Shown piece after piece: positions 10,601-21,673 of a DNA stretch of 64,000 nt; the first letter of the stretch is position 1; each line of letters begins with the position of its first letter. The position numbers and the translations under genes were made by a program. The DNA comes from Diphasiastrum complanatum. Lineage: Eukaryota; Streptophyta; Lycopodiopsida; Lycopodiales; Lycopodiaceae. The notes beneath the pieces were generated by a model. The model worked only from the letters and a program-made list of their open reading frames with translations, did not search any database and had not been told where the DNA came from. The stretch spans positions 19,884,410-19,948,409 of the forward strand of contig CM055110.1 in assembly GCA_029204225.1 (NCBI GenBank). The letters are read 5' to 3'.

Positions 10601-13600
10601 GCCCCATATCATCTAACTGTAGGAGGTGAGTGCCGTAAAAATGCATCTTGGTTCTCTCTGGATCCAGCTGCGACCATACTGTCTGGATATAACTGCGATA
10701 AAGTTGATGCCGAATATAAGCAGCTTTGTGATTTTGGGCGCGTTTGATAGCATCTTCAATCAAAGAAGGGGTGAACATGGTAAAATCAGTAGGTCTCGAT
10801 GAGAGAGTGATAGGGGAAGACTCAGTAGTATAGAGGCGTGTAGCATACTCCACCCAAGACTTGATAGGAATAGGAGCATTCGTAAAAGACTTCTTAGAGA
10901 AGGTCTTCCAAAAATAAGATGAAGAAGATGAAACAAGAGCATCTATCAGTTTTTGACCTTTTATTTGCAAGTATGCCTTCTTTTTTTTCCTCACAAGTGT
11001 GCGGTATATTTTTTCTTTTTGAGCAAGTGATGTGGGAGAATGAAACATGGCATGCACCACATGCTTATGCATAAGAGAGCACTCTGTATTATACCATCTA
11101 TTATGCACACGTCTATGAGTGGTATTAAGCCTTATGGCATACGAAGAAGAAGCAGCATATAGTAAAGATTGAGAAAGGAACGTGGCCTGGTGCTCAGCTG
11201 AGGATGAAAAGGGGAAGTGCGAAGGAGAGATCTCAATGAAGAAGAATAAGCAGAAATGTCGTGGGTCAAAAACTTAATGTGGGGACGAGTGGTACGTGGT
11301 CGTGGTATATTGGGGTTAGGGGTGACATGACCAATGGAAAGGGACAGCATGGAATGGTCTGATAAGGTAGGTGGTAGGATACTAAAGTCCGATATGTGCG
11401 GGATCAAAGCTGGTGATCCAATGAAGTAGTCAACCACACTGTGATTTGCCTCTCCATGCAGTATCAAAGCCAGCTATTGTATGAGAAAGCTTATTAGTGC
11501 AAATCTTTAGCTTCCTCAATGGGTTTACCTTCATTCGGGATTCCTCTTACTCAAATGTTAAGAACTTTTTTTGCCCTTCTCTCTTGTTCCGAGAAGACAG
11601 ATTCCGTGGTGGATTCAACAAGAACATTCTTAACGTTCGATTCAGATTTACCTTCTTCAAGCAGGGAGAGTTATGGACTCGGCTCATTACATTCGTCGCG
11701 TCCATTTACATTTACTTTACTTTATGCTTAAGCAGGCCTTGGGCCCTTTTTTATTCATTAGTGACACTTAGACTATATGGTTGGCCTTTGGCCTTATTAC
11801 TCATTATTAGGCCATTTGGACATATTACTGGAGAGTGGGGGCCTTCTTGGAGGGCGCACTATTTTCCCTCCCAGTTGGGCCCTAGCCACCGGAAGCTTCC
11901 TTTTAGGGCTTCCTCTTGGCTATAAGTAGGGAAATTGTGTCATTTGTTATTCAGCTGATGATATTGATCTCTCTCTTTAGCCTCCTTGATCTCTCTCTTT
12001 CCTGCTTTCCAAGGCTAAGTCTTGCTTATGTGCTGCTTTCATAGCTTAAGTCTTGCTTATGTGCTGCTTTCATAGCTTAGCTCTAGATCAGCTGTGGCTC
12101 TATTCGTAACTGGGAGGCCAATGTTCTTGTTCCCTTTTCCATCGAAGAAATTTTTTTTGTTGTTTCTTGAAGCAGGTCCTGTCTTCCTTTGTCATCCTCT
12201 TGCTGCCTTTTGAGTTGCAAGTTTTCATCCTCCATTGATATTATCTTCCTTTTGATCTTGCCATTTTCCTCTTCTAGATAGCTTACCCGTTGCTTCAGCT
12301 CGTGTAATTCCTACTTGAGCCAACTTAGTTCAGAGGCAAGAAGACCCTCCATAGCTTTGGAAGGAGTGGACGTTCAGCTCCCTGTCCAACGTCGAAGGTC
12401 TCCTGTCCAGCGGAATCCACAGCCTGTCCACCAGATCCAACAGATGGGCCAGCATGGCTAGAGGGATCAACAGGGCGATGGAGACAGCAGGTGTACCAGC
12501 GATGTCGATAGCAGGGTCAACAGGGCTGGAGACAGCAGGAGCAGGGCAGGTGCTATGTACCATAACGGTACGCCCTTCAGTGATGGCCTCGCAAGGTGGT
12601 CACATGTCGCCGGCAGGACGGTGCTTGATGGGACTGTGCTATGTCTATATAGTGGTGGGGTTTCCCTCTTTCCATTCACTCAGTCTACCCGGGAGTTGGT
12701 GGATGGAGAGCACGTGCATTAGCCAGGATGTATCTCCAGGCCAGGAGATGTGTGCTAGGGAGAGTCGTGTGCGATGGTTGGTGGTATGGGACGCCAATTA
12801 TCGTAGGATGCCGATTGCTCCAGGGCATGGGGGTGGTCGGTTGTGACCCTATGGTTGGGCGGTTACGGTGCGTCGTCACTGATATGGGGTGTGCGGAACC
12901 TTCAAGGCAGTCGATGATCCTAGGGAGTTGTAACAGTTGGTATCAGAGTTGTCGATTTCCTTAAGGTGCACATGTTCCCTCTTGTGCATTTGCGGTTTGG
13001 AATTTCCTTTAGTGGATTGTGGCTGCTTGTTTTTAAAAGCCTTTGTCCTAGTTAAGTGGGAAAAAGGTTGGGTTTGGAATGTAAGCTTGTTTATTCTTTC
13101 AAACAAGTTGTTCTTTGAAGGCTTCTCCTTTTCTATTCTAATTTTGGGTAGGAAAATGATGATTTGCAAGACCCAGCTATGGAGTATCTTAACTTCAATA
13201 CTAGATCAACTATGAAAGCTTGAGAAACATAGCTATGGAAACATCATATACAAGGAGAATTGCATAAGCACCTCACAAACTCAAAAGTTAGAAGAAGAAA
13301 TGAATCGCTAGAGAGAGAGAGGAGGGCGTGGGTCCTTCAAATCCCTTGTGAGGCAAGCACCTCCTTCATGCATGGAAAGTCTAGGTGTCAACCATAGGAG
13401 TGAGCTACTTGGCCAAGTGGGCCACTTGCACTAATTTACTCAACCTACAAAAGGGGGGTCTCATGTATTTAATTAAAACATGCCCCATGAGTTATCTACA
13501 ACTTACAACTTAACTCGTGCTTAGCCAAAGGGGTAAAATAGGCATTACTTTTCAACACCCACCCTTAATGGCAATTTTATTCAAACTGACACCCAACAAA

Positions 13601-16600
13601 GTTCTGAACTTTTCAAGCTTATCTTTGATAAGTGGTTTAGTAAAAATATCAGCTATTTGGTCGTTGATGTCACAATAAACTAGCTCGATCTCCCCTCTGT
13701 GCACTTTCTCTCGTATGAAATGCTGGTTTACCTCTATGTGCTTCGTCCGTGCATGATAGACTGGATTCCTCGCAAGCTTGGTTATCACAATGTAACAATG
13801 TAGGTCTTACTTGAGCAATCTGCATGTCTTCAAGTAGACGACATAACCAAATGGCTTCACAGGCGGACCTCGTAGTCGCCTTGTACTCAACTTCGATAGA
13901 TGATAGAGCAATAGTAGGCTGCTTCTTGCTGCACCATGATATAGCCCCTGAACCTAGGCTGAAACAATAGCCTGTCGTCGATCTCCGATCATCTCTATCG
14001 CCTGCCCAATCAGAATCTGAATAACCCTCCAGCTGAAGGTCCCCGTCATCTGTGTATCCAATCCCATAAGTCATTGTCCCTCTCACATATCGTAGGATCC
14101 GCTTGGTTGCCTTCCAATGTGCTTCGGTAGGCTTACTCATGAATTGACTTGCGATCCCAACCGCATAAGCAATATCTGGCCTGGTGGTAGTAAGGTAAAT
14201 CAGGCTGCCCACCAATTGACAATAGAGCGTCTCATCTGCAAATGCTGGATCATCATTTTTTGATGGCTTGTTGCTTGCATCCATGGGTGTGTTGATTGGT
14301 TTGCTTTCTTGCATGTTAAACCTCTTCAATAATTTTTGTGCATACTTTGCCTGTGAGATAAAAAGACAACGCTTCCCTTTTCAAACCTCAACTCCTAGGC
14401 AATAGTGTAGCAAACCCAAATCTTTCATCTCAAACTCACTAGAAAGATTTTTCTTAACACAAGCAATAAGCTTCTTGCTTCCTGTGATGAGTAGATCATC
14501 CACATAGAGCACAACAACCACAAAGTCTTCTCCTTTCTTGAAGACATAAAGATTGCAATCAGACTTACTATTCTCAAACCCTTGCCTTGACTCGTCAATT
14601 CGGCTATACCAAGCCCTTGGCGCCTGTTTGAGCCCATACAAGGCTTTCCTAAGCCTACAAACCAGATTCTCCTTGCCTGTTATCTCAAACCCCTGCGGTT
14701 GTTCCATGTAAACCTCCTCATGTAGGTGCCCATTAAGAAAGGCACTCTTGACATCCATTTGATGGACATCCCAATCAAAATATGAGGCTATGGCCAAAAC
14801 GGTCCTGATAGATGTCATCTTAGCAATAGGTGCGAATGTCTCATCATAGTCTAGCCCCTCCTGCTGGGCATAGCCTTTCGCCACCAACCTTGCCTTGTAT
14901 TTGTCCACTGTTCCATTGGCATGAAACTTGGTCTTATAGACCCACTTGCAACCTATTGGTTGCTTCCCTTCTGGCAATGTAGTGAGCTCCCATGTGTCAT
15001 TCTTGACAATGGACTCATACTCCTCCTGCATGGCATGTTGCCATACCTTTTCCTTCACGGCTTCGTGAAAGAATTGTGGCTCATCTGCATTCAGAATAGT
15101 GGACATAAGAGCAAAGTTAGTCTCTTGTCTCTCATGAGACCTAAGAGATCTTCTGACACCCTGTTCACTGCTCTCTCCTTCTTCCATTATTTGACCTTCT
15201 TTGATTGATTCCCAATACCACCTAAGTAGCTTCTTCCTAGCGGTAGGTGATGTGGATGGTGACCACGTATCCCATGGTAATGTCTTAGTCTTCTGTTTGT
15301 CCCCAACTTCGGCTTCTGGTACTTGGCCAAAAAGAGGTCTCGAACTAGTAGGTTCGATTTCCTGTTGTTGCTCTTGCACTTGAGGCTCATAGGACTCTTG
15401 ACTAGGCTCCTCATCTGTGGAATCAATCACGGGTATGAACTCAGAAGTTCCATCCTTCTCCTGCACCTGTATCTTGGGTGAATGCTCTTCATCAAAGATG
15501 ACATCTCAACTTAGGATCTTCTTCCTGTCAACTATAGACCTGTTTTTCCGCTCAGCCACGCCGTTCTGCTGCGGTGTATGTTGAGCAGTAAACTATCTCT
15601 TTATCCCACATGCTTTGCAAAGATCTTTGAACTCATCAGAAATATACTCACCACCCTTATCTAACCTGTTTGATGGTGACCTCTAGTGGAGAGCATTATT
15701 CCACTTGTAATTTGTGAAATGTGGAAATTCCACTAGGATGCCACCATTGCTTTCCACTGTTTGAAGTATTTGAACGCTGCAGATTTCAGCTTCAGAAAAT
15801 AGACCCATACCTTCTGTGAGAAATCATCTACGAAGGTCATGAGATAGTATGCCCCCCTCGACAACTGTACTGCAACTGTGCCTTTTCCCCTCACCATACG
15901 TGTAGAATTATACATGCTGACCATCTCCTGTCTCCTCATAGGTGTTGAACCAATCTCTATGAGGTGTCATGTGCTTTGAGGCTCCAGAATCAATGTACCA
16001 TCCACCAAATGTGGATTCAGATGATAGGGCTGCGGTGAATAGTTCAAGCCCACCAGATTGCTCCTCCTCTGCAACTTTGTCAACAAAGTGACCCTGCTGG
16101 TTCTTTCCCTTCTTCTGATCACTTTGCTTCTTCCTGCATTCAAAAGCAAAATGCCCATACTTGCCACAATAGTTGCAGTTGCCCTTCCTCTTGGGTGTAG
16201 ATGAGGAATTTGTGCTTGACTCCTCTCCAACCTGTAACTTGGACACCTGCTGCTCCAAGCTTTGCTTTGAGTTCTTCTTTTTGCCTTTGCCTTTCTTTTG
16301 AAAATTTTGCTTCTTCTTAGAAGCAAATGCATGCTCTAGATTATCTTCCCTTTCAGAAAGATTCTTCCTTCTCATCTCCTCCTGTAAAGAAGACCACATA
16401 ACCCCCCAAAGGTTGGGAGTTTCTCCCTAGCAGAAAGGGGACATCACATAATCTTGATAGTTGAATGACAAGCTGTTCAAGACTATGGGGACAATACTCT
16501 TGTCACTTAATTTCTCTCCAACTGAAGCAAGCTGGTCCATTAGGTCCTTGACCTTTGTGATATGATCACCAATTGTTGCGCCTGCTTCCATCTTAAGAGT

Positions 16601-19600
16601 ATGTAACCTGTTTTGCAAATACACCAGCTTGGCTGAATCCACTGTTTCAAACATAGACTTCAGAATAGTCCAAGCATCCGCTGCATTCCTTACATTGCAA
16701 ATGTGAGGAATAATATTCTCCTTGACAGAAAGATCTCCTGTTCATGTAGTCCTTCAATTCAGGATCAGATGTTGGTACAGGCTTTGTACCTGCCATCACC
16801 TCCCAGCAATTCTTGTCCATCAAGATATTAGCCATCTTGAACTTCCACACTCTGTAGTTTGTGCCATCTAGTTTGCTGGATTCACCCAGCAAACTCTCCC
16901 CAAGACTAGCCATGCTATAATCTGTGCTCAAACAGAAGCTCAACCTGAAAAAGATCAGAAAAGAAACAATTTCCAGCAACTAGGGTTTGACCCCAAACTA
17001 GGGTATGTAGCCACTTCAAGGCAACCCTTGAGCTCCTGCTTTTATCTTTGCCACTTGGTATGGCCTCACTAGCACAAGCATTAGACCCCACTGGAACAAA
17101 AACCAGAAGCCCCTACAGAAAGTGCGCCCTACTTTTGTGTAAGCTCCTCCAGAAAGACTCCCCAAAACTTAGCCAGATTTAGAAAGTTTTTGGATCATCC
17201 TACTCCCCTTGCCAATAGCTTTCCAATTGTGCAAGACTCAATCTGATATGACACCTGTAGATCAAAAGCTCCCTCTTTCAAGATTGAGGTGCTTTAGAAG
17301 ATGAGCATCTTCTCAAGAATCTAAGCACTGAAGTTTCTCTCACTCACAGGCTAGACAACTTGCCCTGATACCATGATGATCTGCAAGACCCAGCTATGGA
17401 TTATCTTAACTTCAATACTAGATCAACGATGAAAGCTTGAGAAACATAGCTATGGAAAACATCACATGCAAGGAGAATTGCATAAGCACCTCACAAACTC
17501 AAAAGTTAGAAGAAGAAATGAATTGCTAGAGAGAGAGAGAGGAGGGCGTGGGTCCTCCAAATCCCTTGTGAGGTAAGCACCTCCTTTACATAAGTGAGCT
17601 ACTTGGCCAAGTTGGGCACTTGCACTAATTTACTCAACTTACAAAAGGGGGGTCAGTTATGGACTCGGCTCATTACATTCGCCATGTCCATTTACATTTA
17701 CTTTACTTTATGCATAGGCAGGCTTTGGGCCCTTTTTTATTCATTATTTGACATTTAGACTATATGGTTGGCCTTGGGCCCTATTATTGACATTTAGACC
17801 ATATTATTGGCCTTGGGCCCTATGATTCACTATATTGGTTATTTGGTCATATTACTGAGAGTGGGGGCCTTCTTGGAGGGCGCACTATTTTCCCTCTCAG
17901 TTTGGCCCTAGCCACTGGAAGCTTCCTTTTAGGGCTTCCTCTTGGCTATAAGTAGGGATTCTGTGTCATTTGTTACTTGGCTTATGATATGATCTCCTTC
18001 TTTAGTCTCTTTAAGCTTTCTCTCTCCTGCTTTCTAGGGTTAAGTCTTGCTTATGTGATGCTTTCATAGACTAAATCTAAATCAGCTGTAGCTACGTTCA
18101 TAACTTGGTATCAGAGCACTTTCCTGAGCATCTCCATTGAGCAGATTTTTCTCTCACAGGAGGGCGCCCATCTTCAGCTTGGATCTTCACCATTTTTCAG
18201 CCGGATCTTCAGCATTTCTCCACACTTGTCTTGCAGATTTTCACGACGGATCGGAGGAGGACAGGCGCCCACTTGCTGCCCATTTCTAGCACCCACTTGG
18301 ACCCTCTTCTAGCACCCTCTATCAAGTTCATTTTCTGGTAGGAATTCTCTTAGGAAAGCTTCTTCAAAAGCTTTCCATGACCGGGGAGTCTACCTAGTCT
18401 CCTGGAGATTTAACCACCACTTATAGGCCATAGGCCCTAAGGAAAGACTGGCCTCAACAGCTTGCAAATGGTCAGGGGTCTGTTTAATAGCATGAATGTT
18501 CTTCCATTTGCTGAGGAAGGTTTGTAGAATGTCTGCATTTCTATCCTTCTCTTCCCCATTAAAAGTAGGAGGCTTTAAATCTTTAAAAACATTGGGGTGA
18601 GACCGTAAAGTCTCACCCAAAACCGATGGAAGTGGAGAAGGGGACAACTGAGAAGTGGAGGGATCAACGAACGAGTCATCCACACTGGACTTGAAATTGG
18701 CTAATGCCAACTTCAGTTCATCCACTTCTGTTACCAACTGGAGAAACTGCTCCTTGGTAACCAGTTCGTCGAGTTCTTCGGCAAACTGTTCCTGTTCTTC
18801 CATTTCCATGGGTTCTTTCCCTTTACTGTAAGCCAAGGCTTCTGTTTCAAGTTCGTCAAAGCCTCTCTCCGGGGGTTAATCAGGTCCCTGAGGAGTGGTC
18901 ATCTTCGGAACTGAAAGAGAGCTACCTTAACTTCTGAAGGAAAAAAGTCTAAAAGACTAATTTATAACTGTACGAGGGAAAGGAAAGGAAACTTAGCTCT
19001 TTTTGAGAACTGTACTTCCATAGAGAGAATCAAGAAAAGCCCTTCTCAGCTCTTCATCAACTGCTTTCAGACCTGTGGTTTCTGAGAAATCTGATTTGAA
19101 GCCCAATCCACTTGCAAATTTCTGAATTTCAAAGGCCCCCTGCTCGCTGGTTGGACAGCAACCTATCTGGCCCAATCTTCTTAAATTTAAGGCCCAAAAC
19201 TCGTTTGCATCTGTGATCTGACCTCAGACTGTAGGTCGCTGGTCTGTAGCAAGCAAGTCTGAAACTCAGACTCCTGAAAAACTTCTGAAATATAGGGTTA
19301 AATTTTGAGATTTCTACCCTACTGTCCAGCGCTGGCCTGCTACAATATTTCAGACCAGAACTCATTCTAATCTACTTAGAACTTCATACGAAATTCAGAT
19401 TTGAAGGTTAACTATACAGCGATGGACCTGCTCTTCCCTTCCTCTTGAATTTCCGCTTAGATCATAATGATATATACTTGAAAATCAGAGAGGGAAACTG
19501 ATTTTTCAGCGCTGAAGCCATTCTAAGAGATATGCTTCCAAACTACTGAGATTTCCAGCAAATTGGAGGATTAGAAAGCTGATCCTACAGCGAGTCTCCT

Positions 19601-21619
19601 CCTCTATTTCTTCTTGAGAATCTGAGTAAGTTTTCCTATCTTTTGATAGCTTTTTCTATTGCTGCTCCTGAACTCCCTAGGATGGAGATGGCTCTGATAC
19701 CAGTGTAATAGATCCTAACACCACAGTAGGGCAAACACTAACTGATCCACCCAACCTTGCCTACTCAGGACGATCCCATACTATGTGACAATATCTCCGA
19801 TACAGCTGTTGTCTGATAAATGTATGAGTTCCCTGTGGGAGATCCAGCATCGAGAAGCCCCATGACTGAAAGAAAGCCACCACATCACCATACCAAGAAG
19901 ACCTAGCCTGCTGTCCAGCTATAGTTTGAGAAGAAGTAAGCGCTGCTATCACGTATCTGTGAGTGTCCATGGTCTCAAGTCGATGTAGAAAGGTAACAAT
20001 CTGAGACATAGCCTCTACCACCATGGGGAGTGAGGCGAACTCCGCTAAAAGAATCTCATGGAGAACGGACGACTTCGAACGAATCATCCTCCCTAACATG
20101 GTGATCTGCAGACGAGTGATGTCTCTCCAAGTACTATGAGATATCCTTGGGCACCAGACCTCCATCGAGTGCATAGCCACAGGTGAGACTACTGTAGAGA
20201 AAAGGTGGTCTCTGGTAGCAGGATCATGGATATGGTAAGTAGTACACACTCTTTCCATATGTACCAAGGGAGCATGCCCCTTACGCAGGCGATATAGAGC
20301 AGTAGAGCGAAAAGTGAGGGACCGGGGAATAATACACCTAGATAGGTGTATGATGTAACAATCTCCAGCTGCTGTGCATCATAATAAAAAGCGTCATCTC
20401 TCATATGCTGCCGATTTGTGTTAAACACCATAACTTTGGTCTTAGCAATATTCACCGTCAAGCCCCACACTAAGCAAAAACCATATAGAGCATCAAGATG
20501 TCACTGTAATCCAGAGGCTGTAGAGGATATCAATGCCACATCATCCGCATACAGTAGGATAGGAATAATAACATCAGCAAGAGGACATCCATCACCCCCC
20601 TCCTCCTTGATGATCCGCTCTAGATCATCAATGTACAATGCCAAAAGAGTGGGAGAGAGTGGACATCCCTGCTTGACTCCAACTGTGCTCTGGATAGAAG
20701 GCGACCAGCTGCGGCCATCTCTGAAACGTGCTAAAACCCTCTCATATAAGGCGCTGATAGCCATAATGATATCCTGTGAGAAGCCAAGTGAAGATAAGCG
20801 CTGAAGTAGCAGGTGCCGTGGAACTGAGTCAAAGGCCTTGCGGAAATCCACAAAGCAGCAATATACTCTCTGTCTCCGATGTCGAGCCTCCTCTATAATG
20901 CAGCGTAGGACAAATGCATGATCAATGGTAGAGTATTCGGGTCTTAAGCCAGCCTGTCCAAGAGCAAATAACTCATCTGATCCTGAAAACATTTGGAATT
21001 GACCAGAATGGTCCAAGAATACAGTCCACAGGTTCCTGAACCCGATACGGACCTCACGGACCAGCCTTGCTCGATTCGGGTATCATTTGGTCAAATTGGC
21101 CCTTCGATGGGAGAGAAACGCAATTAGGCCATGCAAAATGGACCAGTTTTGTAGCTTTCCATTCGACGGCCCAGTTTCTCCAAACGGGATCCGTTTCAGG
21201 TGCCGTCTGTTTCGGCCAGTGGACAACCTCGATAGGAACCTGTGGGAATAGACAGGACGAGGAATGGTGGACCGACGGTCAGCCCAGAACGTCTGTCCAA
21301 AGTTCGACGTTAAATAGGGCTTCAGGACACTTCGTCGGTTGGGACCTAAAGACATTTGGAATTGACCAAAATGGTCCAGCAATACAGTTTGCCTCAGCAG
21401 AGCGGGCGGTTAAGCTCTTGCCTTTGTACCTCAACAAAGCAGGAGGTTAAGCTCTTGCATCTCCTTCTTGCACGATGAGAGATTGTTGATTTATTTTTTC
21501 ATCAATTGACTTTGGTAGAGAGATAGTTCTTTAGAAATAAGTCCGCATATGGACATTGCTCCTATTTTGTATGTACTATACTTTGTCTTTTGTGCCTACG
21601 GGCATTGGATAGACGTTAA

Positions 21620-21673
<54 letters not shown>

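Larger units (their letters stand above)
9736..12551 (-). mobile_element. LINE with large internal deletions, carrying a solo LTR
   Basis: Read on the minus strand from about 12551. The ORF1 N-terminus is Pro/Ala-rich. A coiled coil follows ([20 protein letters not shown]) and then [14 protein letters not shown], cut by the solo LTR at 11669-12111. ORF1 resumes with [15 protein letters not shown] and [16 protein letters not shown]. The sequence then jumps to the end of the endonuclease ([18 protein letters not shown], 11467-11132), a linker, and a C-terminus without an RT domain. The 3'UTR has hairpin GTGCCC-AC-GGGCAC (9791-9804, inverted) and the tail at 9736-9770. Flanked on the right by an LTR fragment. 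Confidence 0.8.
13157..17654 (-). mobile_element. Ty1/copia element with internal deletions
   Basis: The left LTR 13157-13554 (398 bp, TGATGATTTGC...TTTTCA) is followed by a polypurine tract (inverted, ACACCCACCCTTAATG). The right LTR starts at 17374 and is preceded by the inverted primer site GCCCTGATACCA (17362-17373). Between them, in minus-strand order, are gag, a protease start, part of integrase, RT and RNase H. The right LTR is cut after 281 bp by another LTR at 17655, so the external target duplication is lost. Several stops, frameshifts and deletions make it defective. Confidence 0.9.

Noticed and set aside
12454-12846. 130-codon plus-strand frame at 12454-12846
   Set aside because: No recognisable domain; it spans the antisense of LINE ORF1 and the neighbouring LTR.
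21067-21450. 127-codon plus-strand frame in the 363-bp repeat block
   Set aside because: It crosses the direct-repeat boundary into LINE 3' sequence and has no similarity I recognise.
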